Assembly: GCA_025350445.1 (NCBI GenBank)
Contig: JANXXV010000340.1
Coordinates: forward strand, 1 to 25,436
DNA: 25,436 nt
Reading direction: 5' to 3'
DNA from: Bryobacteraceae bacterium
Lineage (GTDB): Bacteria; Acidobacteriota; Terriglobia; Bryobacterales; Bryobacteraceae
Under the pieces are notes generated by a model. The model searched no databases, was not told the DNA's origin, and saw only the letters and a program-made list of their open reading frames with translations. The position numbers were made by a program, and so were the translations under genes. This document shows, one piece after another, positions 1-6,935 of this stretch (position 1 is its first letter; each line of letters opens with the position of its first letter).

Positions 1-2
1 CG

Positions 3-293
3 ACGACACCCGCAGGCCGAACGATGATGCAGATGGTTGGGGCATTCGCGGAGTTCGAGCGGGCCATGCTTAAAGAGCGGACCAAGGCCGGATTGGATGC
101 CGCCCGCGAAGAGGGGCGCATCGGCGGACGCCGTCCGAAGCTATCCGATCAGCAGCAATCCGAAATTCGAAAGATGATAACCAAGGGCGACAAGACTGCC
201 GCCGATGCAGCCCGGTTGTTCAAGGTTCACCCCGCGACGGTCTCGCGGCTACTGGCGCGGCTCAGTTCCAAGAGGGTCAGCCGTGCCAAATAG
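3..293 (+). CDS. Serine recombinase (resolvase/invertase), C-terminal part only
   Basis: This is the 3' end of a gene that starts before the window; the frame is open to the left edge, so the ATGs at 24 and 27 are internal. The first residues read TTPAGR, then a stretch ending AEFERAM. That is the end of the catalytic domain and start of the long E helix of small serine recombinases. A basic segment (GGRRPKL) follows, then a helix-turn-helix of the Hin/HTH_7 kind (AADAARLF, then HPATVSRLL), which binds the crossover site. The family catalyses site-specific inversion or resolution through a phosphoserine intermediate; the catalytic serine lies outside the window. The protein ends normally at TAG 291-293. 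It may belong to a transposon or integrated element lying mostly upstream. The family call is firm; the subtype is not. Confidence 0.9.
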   Translation, partial: TTPAGRTMMQMVGAFAEFERAMLKERTKAGLDAAREEGRIGGRRPKLSDQQQSEIRKMITKGDKTAADAARLFKVHPATVSRLLARLSSKRVSRAK

Positions 294-318
294 CGTGCAA
301 AGGTTTACTCCAGATAAT

Positions 319-349
319 TTGCGAAGTGACAGAAAAGGTGTAGGATAAT
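319..349 (+). promoter_or_regulatory. Candidate sigma-70-like promoter
   Basis: TTGCGA (319-324) resembles a -35 box. TAGGAT (341-346, 16-bp spacer) or GATAAT (344-349, 19-bp spacer) resembles a -10 box. Transcription would start near 356, right before the first hairpin of the following structured stretch. The call rests on motif resemblance and placement only. Confidence 0.35.
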
Positions 350-355
350 GATCAG

Positions 356-534
356 AGGCCCAGCGAGGTTCTAACTCGCCAGGCCCGGTTAGCTTACCTC
401 ATCTTTCGGATGAGGACGGCCAACTCAATCGTACCGATGAGAATCAGTACAATTCTGATCTTGAGAGTGATCAATAGAACCACCCCTTTTGCTTCTTAAT
501 GTATGGAAGGCCCGGGTGTCAACCCCGGGCTTTT
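356..534 (+). ncRNA. Candidate structured small RNA or leader (may encode a 29-aa peptide)
   Basis: No ordinary gene lies between 294 and 652, but the middle is structured. Hairpin 1 is GGCC (357-360) with GGCC (382-385), enclosing GCGAG (363-367) with CTCGC (375-379). Hairpin 2 is CCTCATC (397-403) with GATGAGG (409-415) around a TTTCG loop. A weaker 5-bp stem pairs 443-447 with 455-459. The unit ends in the strong terminator at 510-534 and is preceded by a promoter-like pair. A small ORF (ATG 410 to TAA 499, 29 aa, internal ATG at 437) has a hydrophobic core (ISTILILRVI), but no ribosome binding site is visible and its first ATG sits in the stem of hairpin 2. It could be a small RNA, a small-peptide gene or a relic linked to the adjacent recombinase. 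I recognise no Rfam family. Confidence 0.35.
507..534 (+). terminator. Rho-independent terminator
   Basis: GCCCGGG (510-516) and CCCGGGC (524-530) form a perfect 7-bp GC stem around a 7-nt loop. A-T pairs and a G-U wobble from AAG (507-509) extend it, and TTTT follows (531-534). It ends transcription running rightward from the 319-356 region or from the recombinase. Confidence 0.75.
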
Positions 535-652
535 CCCTTTGAAGCTCTTGTGCTTCATTGAGATCACCCGCGAACCGCCGTTCCATACGAAGCAAAACTT
601 GTTTCTTTGTTAGTAGTGAAGAATGGGTGAAGATATTCTTGCGGTGATTTGC

Positions 653-1993
653 TTAATTCACGGGCAGGTAGAGGCGGAAAATGCTTCCGTTCCCCGGCTC
701 GCTCTCGATCGAAATCGTCCCGTTGTGCTCATCGACAATTTTCGACACAATGGCGAGCCCCATGCCTACGCCGTCCGATTTCGTGGTGAAGAAGGGATTG
801 AATATATTTTCCAGATGCTCCTTTTTGATGCCGGAGCCGCGGTCGATCACTGAGATTTCAACCTGATTCTCAATCAGCCGGGTCTTGACCGTGACCGTGC
901 CGCCGGGACTGGTCGCCTGGGCGGCATTGAGCAACAGGTTATAGATTACACGCTCCATCCACTCGCCATCGATCTCGATGGGCGGAATTTCGGGCGAATA
1001 GTTCCGGTATACGGTCACTTCATAGGGCGGGTTGTGCCGCGCCAGTTCCGTGATGGCTTCGTCGATCATCTCCGCCACATTGGTTTTCTCCAGCCGCAGG
1101 TGCATGGGACGCGCGAAATCGAGAAACCGCGTGATCAGGGAGTTGGTACGGTCCACTTCGGAGGCGATGAATCCGGCGAGTTCGCGAGTTACGCTATCCT
1201 TCTCACTGGTATTCTTGAGCAGCATTTCGGCCGATGCCCGCATGGTGCCCATGGGGTTACGGAGTTCGTGGGCCAAGCCGGCGGTGAGTTGCCCCAGGGC
1301 GGCCAGACGGTCGGAACGGCGTACCGCGGCCTCGGCCTCCTGTAAGCTCTTATTTGCCTCCGCCAGTTGTTCGGCGGCGGCCTGATAGCGGCGCGCTTCC
1401 ACGCGGTTGGCCTCCGCCAGTTGGTGTGTCAGAAAGCCGACGACGGGCAGGAAAATGATCCTCAGGCTAATCTCACCGATGGCCTGCGGATCGAGTTCGG
1501 ATTTGCCCCAGTCGATATATACGGGGAGTAAGAAAGAGAGATAAGAAAGTATCGCGAGGGCGGTGAATCCCGCTGTGGCGAGCAGGCCCAAAGTGGTGGC
1601 GGCGGAAACCACGGGCAGCAAAAGGATCAGATAGTAGGTACTGCTGATGCCGTTCGTCAACCCGATAGCGGCGTAGCAGACGGCGAATTTCAACAGGACG
1701 GAAAGCACAGTACCGCGCTTGCTGGCGAAGAGTTCCACGCGCGGTTCGACGACCTGGAATAACCCCAGGCCCACCAGCAGTCCGATGGTGAGCGGTGTGC
1801 GGTGCGGGCTGACAGCGGCCAGCGCGGAAAACAACAGCAGCCAAACGAAATCCTGCGGACGCACAAGGCGGATTGCCTGCGGATTGGACACAAGTGCTAT
1901 CTTATCCGCGATTGTGTCAAAATAGATTTCTAGCCCCACATTCCATGAAGCATCCACGACAAGTCGATATGGACGAGCAAGCTGCGTCCACAC
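653..1993 (-). CDS. Membrane-bound sensor histidine kinase
   Basis: This is a two-component sensor kinase that autophosphorylates on histidine and would pass phosphate to a response regulator not present here. About six hydrophobic segments occupy roughly residues 45-190 with no recognisable sensor domain. A coiled-coil linker (about 193-228) leads to the HisKA H-box HELRNP with phospho-acceptor H242. The HATPase_c domain shows an N-box (YNLLLNAAQA, N356), a G1 box (DRGSGI, D384) and a G2 box (GVGMGLAIV). The class resembles NtrB/AtoS-type kinases. The start is uncertain. GTG at 1993 has an excellent AAGGAG seven bases upstream but overlaps the divergent S1 gene by 49 bp. A later GTG at 1891 would leave a short intergenic gap and costs only non-conserved residues. 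Confidence 0.9.
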   Translation of the reverse strand: MWTQLARPYRLVVDASWNVGLEIYFDTIADKIALVSNPQAIRLVRPQDFVWLLLFSALAAVSPHRTPLTIGLLVGLGLFQVVEPRVELFASKRGTVLSVLLKFAVCYAAIGLTNGISSTYYLILLLPVVSAATTLGLLATAGFTALAILSYLSFLLPVYIDWGKSELDPQAIGEISLRIIFLPVVGFLTHQLAEANRVEARRYQAAAEQLAEANKSLQEAEAAVRRSDRLAALGQLTAGLAHELRNPMGTMRASAEMLLKNTSEKDSVTRELAGFIASEVDRTNSLITRFLDFARPMHLRLEKTNVAEMIDEAITELARHNPPYEVTVYRNYSPEIPPIEIDGEWMERVIYNLLLNAAQATSPGGTVTVKTRLIENQVEISVIDRGSGIKKEHLENIFNPFFTTKSDGVGMGLAIVSKIVDEHNGTISIESEPGNGSIFRLYLPVN

Positions 1994-3648
1994 AAGATAA
2001 CTCCTTCGCAGACATCCTTTCGCAGTTCGAGCACACGCACCGGGGCGATTCCGGGCGTGGCGAACCGGTGCAAGGCACGGTAATCGCCGTGAATGCCGAT
2101 TCGATATTCGTCAATATCGGCAGGAAAACCGAGGGTGTTATCCCCGCTGAGAAGCTGCGCGACGTCTCCGTAAAGCCCGGCGATCTGATCACCGTGAATA
2201 TCGGACCGCGGAATGACGAAGGTTACTACGAGCTGTCGACAATCCGGGTGGAGCGGCCGCGGGACTGGAGCGGCTTGGAAGCTGCTTTCGCGGCTCAAAG
2301 CACCATCGGCGGAACCGTAACGGAAGTGGTGAAGGGCGGGCTTCGCGTGGACGTCGGTGTCCGGGCGTTTCTGCCGGCTTCGCGAAGCGGCGCCAAAGAC
2401 GCGGCCGAGATGGAACGGTTGATCGGCCAGCCGATTCAGTGCCGCATCACTAAACTTGATACCGCCAACGAAGATGTGGTGGTGGACCGCCGGGTGATTC
2501 TGGAAGAGGAAGAGAAGAAGAATCGGGATTCCGCCTTCGAAGGTTTGCAGGAAGGCTCGGTGGTTCGCGGCACCGTCCGCAGCCTGATGGACTTTGGCGC
2601 GTTCGTCGATCTGGGCGGCGTGGATGGGTTGCTGCACGTCACCGACATGTCGTGGACGCGGATCGGCAAACCGGCCGATGTGCTGAAGCAGGGCGAATCG
2701 GTCGAAGTAAAAGTGTTGAAGATTAACCGCGACACGCGCAAGGTGTCTCTGGGGATGAAGCAGCTACTGCCGGACCCCTGGACGCTGGCCAGCGAGAAAT
2801 ACAAGGTAGGCGACCGCGTGACCGGAACCGTTTCGCGATTGCAGGATTTCGGCGCGTTCATCACGCTGGAACCGGGTATCGACGGCTTGGTTCATATCTC
2901 CGAAATGTCGTGGTCGAAGAAGATCCGCAAACCTTCCGATGTCGTGAAGGTGGGCGGGCAAGTGGAAGTGGTGGTTTTAGGCGTCAACATCGGCGAGCAC
3001 CGTATTTCCCTCGGCCTGAAACAGGCGCTGGGCGATCCGTGGGAGCAAGTGGAACAGAAGTTCACCACGGGCAGTATGGTGGAAGGTCCGATCACCAGCA
3101 TCACCGGCTTCGGCGCATTTGTCGACTTGGGCGATGGCCTCGAAGGGATGATCCACGTTGGCGACATCACCCGCGAGAAGCGGCTCGATCACCCGCGGGA
3201 CATGCTGAAGACCGGCCAGTCTGTAAAGGCTACCGTGCTGGAACTCGATCGCGAGAAGCGCCGCATCCGGTTGGGCATGAAGCAACTGGAGCCGACCAGT
3301 GCCGACGAATACATCTCCGAGCATCAGCCGGGCGAAACTGTGACCGGCCGTGTAGTCGAGGTGAAGCAGGAGAAGGCCAAAGTGGAACTCGGTGAGGGCG
3401 TGTTCGCCATTTGCCGCATCCAGGTGGACGCTCCGGCTGAGCGGAAGTCTTCAGGGAGCGGCGGTTCGAACAAGGCCGATCTTTCATCCATGAGCGCGAT
3501 GTTGAATGCCAAGTGGAAGCAGGGTGCGGTGGAATCGTCGTTGGCTGCTCCGCAACAGGCACCGGCCAAAGCTGGACAGGTCCGCACGTTCCGGATTGTC
3601 TCGATTGACGCCGGCCAGAAGAAAATCCAGCTCGAACTGGTGAACTAG
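1945..3648 (+). CDS. rpsA: S1 RNA-binding repeat protein, ribosomal protein S1-like
   Basis: This 567-aa protein is made almost entirely of S1 (OB-fold) RNA-binding repeats. Six are visible, at about residues 40-105, 125-190, 205-275, 292-362, 378-448 and 463 to the end. Repeats 3-5 carry the classic signatures (DFGAFVDLG then GLLHVTDMSW; DFGAFITL then GLVHISEMSW; GFGAFVDLG then GMIHVGDIT), each closing with SLGMKQL-like strands. The last repeat is interrupted by a Gly/Ser-rich insertion (about residues 513-560). The length and six repeats match bacterial S1, which helps mRNA bind the 30S subunit. The N-terminus (SFADILSQFE) looks genuine, so the start is ATG 1945 or 1969; neither has a clear Shine-Dalgarno. 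Another S1-like paralog elsewhere in the genome cannot be excluded, so the symbol is tentative. Confidence 0.9.
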   Translation: MKHPRQVDMDEQAASTQDNSFADILSQFEHTHRGDSGRGEPVQGTVIAVNADSIFVNIGRKTEGVIPAEKLRDVSVKPGDLITVNIGPRNDEGYYELSTIRVERPRDWSGLEAAFAAQSTIGGTVTEVVKGGLRVDVGVRAFLPASRSGAKDAAEMERLIGQPIQCRITKLDTANEDVVVDRRVILEEEEKKNRDSAFEGLQEGSVVRGTVRSLMDFGAFVDLGGVDGLLHVTDMSWTRIGKPADVLKQGESVEVKVLKINRDTRKVSLGMKQLLPDPWTLASEKYKVGDRVTGTVSRLQDFGAFITLEPGIDGLVHISEMSWSKKIRKPSDVVKVGGQVEVVVLGVNIGEHRISLGLKQALGDPWEQVEQKFTTGSMVEGPITSITGFGAFVDLGDGLEGMIHVGDITREKRLDHPRDMLKTGQSVKATVLELDREKRRIRLGMKQLEPTSADEYISEHQPGETVTGRVVEVKQEKAKVELGEGVFAICRIQVDAPAERKSSGSGGSNKADLSSMSAMLNAKWKQGAVESSLAAPQQAPAKAGQVRTFRIVSIDAGQKKIQLELVN

Positions 3649-3974
3649 TATAACTTTTCGGTAAAACATATTCGTATAATTTGTTTGGTGCCGGGCGCAA
3701 TGGTCCGCGCGGCGGCGTGCGGGGATGTTGAATTTTCAGCATCCATGCGCGTTGTTCACCGGACAATATCTTCCTGCCAATCGCAACCCGAATTATCGGC
3801 GCGCCCGATCAACGCCGATGTACACGGATCGGCGAGAACGGGGGCCGCCGGGGTCTCTCGCCGGGAAGGATGTATTTCAGTGAAACGATCTACCAGTACC
3901 GGCTTACAGAAGCCAGCGGATCGTGGCTTGCCGGACCGCTCACGGGTCCACGAAAGAATCCGCTATCTGGAAAG
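3649..3974 (+). other. Gene-free stretch between the S1 gene and the transposase relic
   Basis: No convincing gene lies here. There is a perfect TATAAT (3675-3680) without a good -35. A 9-bp hairpin (3723-3731 with 3736-3744, loop ATTT, one G-U pair) has no T-tract and might be a weak terminator for the S1 gene. The left end of the IS relic probably lies within or just after this stretch, but I could not see its terminal repeat. Confidence 0.4.
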
Positions 3975-4236
3975 GTGAGCCAAGAGCCGCCAAACAGCGA
4001 AGAGAAGCCAAGCTATGTGGAAATAGATCGGGCGGGGATGAGCTGGAGAGTGTTCGATGTGGACCGGTTGATCGGTCCCGGTCACCGCGCGCGAGCGATT
4101 TGAACGTTGGTTGGCAAGCCGAATCTGTCCGGTTTTGAAGAAGATATCCCAGCGTGAAGTATCACGCGTTTGGATCTACGGCGATAGTCTGGGGATTTCC
4201 TCGGAGCATTTGCTGGAGCGCACGATGGCGTATAAA

Positions 4237-4469
4237 CCTAAAAACGGCAGTTGACTGGCGGCAATTCGGTCAACGTCTTGAGTATCAAGCCGATGCGAGA
4301 AAAACAGTTGTCACCAGATTGGTGAGGTGCGGAGCAATTGCTTTTCGTTACCGCTCGCTGACGCGCGCGGCTCGGTAACGTACTGATTTTACTGAACCGT
4401 GACCGTCAGGGAGCGGTAACGAAAAGCTGGGATTACGGCAAAATCACAAGGTGAACTGCCGTTTTTAGG
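4237..4469. mobile_element. MITE-like non-autonomous element (233 bp) with 16-bp TIRs and 5-bp TSD
   Basis: The left end CCTAAAAACGGCAGTT (4237-4252) and its exact reverse complement (4454-4469) form a perfect 16-bp terminal inverted repeat. ATAAA stands directly outside both ends (4232-4236 and 4470-4474), as expected for a 5-bp target-site duplication. Removing the element plus one ATAAA rejoins the flanking transposase relic in frame (AYK then PGRRW), so this is an insertion into a former coding sequence. The interior holds no ORF but has nested palindromes, including a 24-bp inverted repeat with one mismatch. Ends starting CCT and an AT-rich 5-bp duplication resemble IS1380-family elements such as ISEcp1, so a related autonomous element may have mobilised it. 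That link is inference. Confidence 0.85.
4340..4427. repeat. REP-like inverted repeat pair inside the MITE
   Basis: Bases 4340-4363 and 4404-4427 are reverse complements over 24 bp with one mismatch. The left arm runs into its own palindrome (TTACCG at 4349-4354 with CGGTAA at 4373-4378), giving a compact GC-rich double-hairpin layout like REP/BIME elements. Confidence 0.75.
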
Positions 4470-4780
4470 ATAAACCAGGGCGGCGATGGTTGCGCGCGAC
4501 CGAAATCGTCAATCACCACAAATTGTCCGATTTTCATCAGAGCCAGAAGGAAGCGTTGCGGACGCTGTTCGCAGAGGTTCTGGAGTTGCCGGACGAGAAA
4601 GGGCTGAGGGGCTTAGATATGGTGATGGACGACGGCGCCAAGATGCGGGCGGTGGCCTGCAAACAGCCGTTCCGGCGGAAGCAGCTAATCGGCGAGCGGC
4701 TGGCGGCGGCCAAAGAGCTGGTCAAGGAAATGGATAAGCGATAGTAACAACTGGTAGCTACGTTATTTCCGGACCAAGCC

Positions 4781-5155
4781 CTAGTGTGCCGAATACTGTG
4801 GTTGGGGAGGGTTGAGTTTGATTTGGAGCGTCTTCTCCTCCTCGTCCACATCGAAGACCTGGCCGAACGTCTGGTGCCCTTTAGCAATCACTTGAATGCG
4901 AATCTTTCCCTGGGGGATAGCGGGAATCTTGGCGATCCCTTCCTGGTTCGTCCGCACTTCCCAGCGGGTCTGAATCTTCTTCCCAAGTTTGAGGACGGAC
5001 CGGCCTTCGACAAATTGCACGATGACCGCGGCTCGGTCCACCGGTTTATCCGACAGCGAACGCACATCGATCTTCAGCTTCGTCATTGGCGCTGCCGCAA
5101 GGCTGGCAGGGACGGACAGCAGGACAGCAAGTACGGCAACAAGTCTCAACGGCAT
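4781..5155 (-). CDS. Secreted carboxypeptidase-regulatory-like (transthyretin-fold) protein
   Basis: This 124-aa protein has a clear signal peptide (about residues 1-22: basic MPLR, hydrophobic core, LAAAP). The mature part resembles one carboxypeptidase regulatory-like Ig/TTR fold. It shows alternating beta strands, a TNQEGIAKIPAIPQGKIRI segment typical of the family's extension/repair-type loop, and a final strand TLQIKLNPP. Such domains are non-catalytic and act in surface or extracellular adhesion or folding. It lies 12 bp after hpnE and is probably co-transcribed with it, though no functional link is evident. No strong Shine-Dalgarno precedes ATG 5155. The fold assignment is moderately sure; the function is unknown. 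Confidence 0.75.
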   Translation of the reverse strand: MPLRLVAVLAVLLSVPASLAAAPMTKLKIDVRSLSDKPVDRAAVIVQFVEGRSVLKLGKKIQTRWEVRTNQEGIAKIPAIPQGKIRIQVIAKGHQTFGQVFDVDEEEKTLQIKLNPPQPQYSAH

Positions 5156-5167
5156 GATCCAATTATC

Positions 5168-6472
5168 CTATGCAATGTCCGGCAGAAGGAAGTTTTCCGG
5201 TTTGCCGGACGCCGCAGTCACCGCTTCCGCTGCCAGATAACCGCTGCGGACGGCGCCTTCCATGGTGGCGGGCCAACCGGACCGGGTCCAATCGCCTGCC
5301 AGAAAGACGTTCGGGAAGCGGGTACGGTTCCCTGGGCGCTGCGATTCCAGGCCCGGCGCGGCGGAGAACGTGGCGCGAACCTCTTTGATCACGTGTGCCT
5401 TCACCAGAGTGGCGCGGCTGACCTCCGGGAAGAATTCGGCGAGTTCCTTGATCGCCAGCTCGATGACGCCGGCGCGGCTCTTTTCGATGAGGCTGCGCGA
5501 GGCGCTGACCACCAATTGCAAGTACGTTCCACCGCTTTTATTGAACATCCACTGCACCGTGCGATCGAGAAGAACCGCGTGCGGCAGCGCAGTGATCGGG
5601 CGGTCGAACCAAAGGTGGATGCCGGTGATGGGGGAGTGTGCGAACTGCGGAGCGCCCAGATCCGGCGCCATGGCGGAAAGCTTTTCGAAGGGTAACGCGC
5701 TGACGTAGTAGTCAGCGGTGTGGAGTTCCCCGCGGATCACCACGCCGTCCGCGCTCAACCGTTCGACGCCTGATCGAAGATGAATGCGAACACCCGGGAA
5801 CTGCTGCCAGGCATCCGAACTATAGAGGGCCCCCAGAGGCACGTTCGGGATTCCCATTTCGTACGAGGTGCTACTGGCGAGGAAGCCCAGCCAGAATACT
5901 TGAAATCCATGGATGGCCGACATCTTGTCCAGGTCTTCGTTGATGGCGCTGACCAGCACCTGCGCCCAGAAGCGCTCGATGGCGCGCTTCGACTGACCTT
6001 TTTCTATCAGCCATTGCATCATTGTGATCCGGTCCAGATCCGTGCGCGTGGTCCGTTCGCGTTGCAGCGCTAAAAGCGCACGTCCCAGCGAGAGCTTGTC
6101 GCCCAGACTCAGGCAGCGCATTTTGAGAAACGAACCGGCGAAATGGAAGGGGCGCGGGAGGGAACCTGCTTTCAAGATCGACACGCGGCCGCCCGGTTCG
6201 ATGAAGAAGAATTCTTTGTGGAAGGTGATGTCGCCTGCTACATCGAGCCTCCGATAGAGGTCCAGAAGGTTGACGCAGCAGCGTAGCAGAACGTGCTGGC
6301 AGTTGTCGATGACTTCGGATTGATCGTTCGCCGGAGCTAACGGGAAAGAAGTAGCGCGGCCGCCGAGGAAGCCGCGGGATTCATACAGATCGACCTGATA
6401 ACCGGCGCTTCCGAGTGCAGCCGCAGTGGCCAGACCAGCTAAGCCTCCGCCCGCTACGATGACCGAAGACAT
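5168..6472 (-). CDS. hpnE: Hydroxysqualene dehydroxylase, FAD-dependent amine-oxidase fold
   Basis: This 434-aa flavoprotein opens with a dinucleotide-binding motif (VAGGGLAGLATAAAL, then an acidic strand end DLYES and GGRATSF). It ends with the FAD-binding C-terminal block NVFLAGDWTRSGWPATMEGA followed by VRSGYLAAEA. This pattern and length match HpnE, which reduces hydroxysqualene to squalene in the HpnC-HpnD-HpnE route to hopanoids. No hpnC, hpnD or squalene-hopene cyclase is in this window, so the assignment rests on the sequence alone. A phytoene desaturase-like or other amine-oxidase-fold enzyme is the alternative. It follows the 40-aa membrane ORF by 12 bp and precedes the TTR-fold gene by 12 bp, which suggests one transcript. 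Confidence 0.82.
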   Translation of the reverse strand: MSSVIVAGGGLAGLATAAALGSAGYQVDLYESRGFLGGRATSFPLAPANDQSEVIDNCQHVLLRCCVNLLDLYRRLDVAGDITFHKEFFFIEPGGRVSILKAGSLPRPFHFAGSFLKMRCLSLGDKLSLGRALLALQRERTTRTDLDRITMMQWLIEKGQSKRAIERFWAQVLVSAINEDLDKMSAIHGFQVFWLGFLASSTSYEMGIPNVPLGALYSSDAWQQFPGVRIHLRSGVERLSADGVVIRGELHTADYYVSALPFEKLSAMAPDLGAPQFAHSPITGIHLWFDRPITALPHAVLLDRTVQWMFNKSGGTYLQLVVSASRSLIEKSRAGVIELAIKELAEFFPEVSRATLVKAHVIKEVRATFSAAPGLESQRPGNRTRFPNVFLAGDWTRSGWPATMEGAVRSGYLAAEAVTAASGKPENFLLPDIA

Positions 6473-6484
6473 CCAGGCAGCGGG

Positions 6485-6607
6485 TCAGGACTTCGTAGGA
6501 ACCAGGACGCGCTTGCGCAGTCCACCGCCGCCTCCACCGGAAATTTCGGTGGCGATCCAAAAACAGATGACTGCGAACAGCACGAGTATCATGTCAGAAG
6601 AGTCCAT
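6485..6607 (-). CDS. 40-aa single-pass membrane peptide upstream of hpnE
   Basis: ATG at 6607 and TGA ending at 6485 enclose 40 codons. The peptide starts MDSSDMILVLFAVICFWIAT, one hydrophobic helix (about residues 5-20). A run of six glycines and a basic tail (LRKRVLVPTKS) follow, an architecture typical of small membrane proteins with the tail in the cytoplasm. It ends 12 bp before the hpnE start and on the same strand, so it may be translated from the same mRNA and sit with hopanoid or membrane-lipid functions. No strong ribosome binding site is visible. I know no named family; conservation upstream of hpnE in relatives would settle whether it is real. Confidence 0.55.
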   Translation of the reverse strand: MDSSDMILVLFAVICFWIATEISGGGGGGLRKRVLVPTKS

Positions 6608-6935
6608 GGTCTAATTTCAATTATCGCCTAGAACGCCTGTTACTGCAAGCCCCAGGGTACTAGTGTGCTTCCCGGCTAATTCTTTACAACATGCTGCTGG
6701 GCGCAAAGTGGGGCAGACACTTTGTCTGCCCGCGACCCCTCGGCGAGCGCTCTTGCTCCCGTCGTCAACTCTTACGGGGGACAGGACACGAGTGAACTTC
6801 CCGCTTGTAGCCAATGGCCGCTATGACTCTACAATTGGCAGCCGGCGCTTTGGCCGATTCTCCGAAGCCCCCGGAATGCGCCCGGTCCGCCCTTCGCGAT
6901 ATCGAATCATTCCTGAACGCGGATGCAGGAAGTCA
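6608..6935. other. Gene-free stretch with a palindrome
   Basis: No supported gene lies here. The stretch contains the short palindromic repeat at 6708-6731 and presumably the promoter for the leftward 40-aa/hpnE unit, though no clear boxes were found. A 52-codon plus-strand frame (6814-6972) runs into the 3' end of the next gene and is not supported. Confidence 0.5.
6708..6731. repeat. Short intergenic palindrome (REP-like)
   Basis: GGGCAGAC (6711-6718) and GTCTGCCC (6724-6731) form a perfect 8-bp stem with a 5-nt loop, introduced by GTG (6708). The layout GTGGGGC-stem followed by a C-rich block (CGCGACCCCT) resembles the second palindromic tract at 24217-24258, suggesting a dispersed intergenic repeat family. 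Confidence 0.6.

Larger units (their letters stand above)
3975..4744 (+). pseudogene. Decayed IS1182-type transposase, N-terminal part, split by a nested element
   Basis: The remains of an IS1182-family DDE transposase can be read across two frames. Frame A from GTG 3975 gives SWRVFDVDRLIGPGHRARAI, then TGA (4101-4103) where relatives have Trp, then TLVGKPNLSGFEEDI and a second TGA (4155). The reading then shifts frame with a small loss (VSRVWIYGDSLGISSEHLLE) up to AYK at 4236. There a 233-bp element interrupts. Past it, CCA at 4475 resumes in the same frame (PGRRWLRATEIVNHHKLSDF, then MDDGAKMRAVACKQPFRR), ending at TAG 4744. These blocks match the family's VNHHTLSDF and DGTKVRA motifs; the latter holds the first catalytic Asp. 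Intact members are about 450-550 aa, so the C-terminal two-thirds, including the other catalytic acids, is missing. It cannot be functional. The family is assigned from remembered motifs. Confidence 0.82.

Noticed and set aside
623..866. Plus-strand ORFs at 623-853 and 681-866
   Set aside because: Antisense to the HATPase domain of the histidine kinase and without family features.
4490..4744. 84-aa ORF read as a stand-alone hypothetical gene (TTG start)
   Set aside because: Its frame continues upstream across the MITE-like insertion into more transposase-like sequence, so it is the right-hand fragment of the IS1182-type relic.
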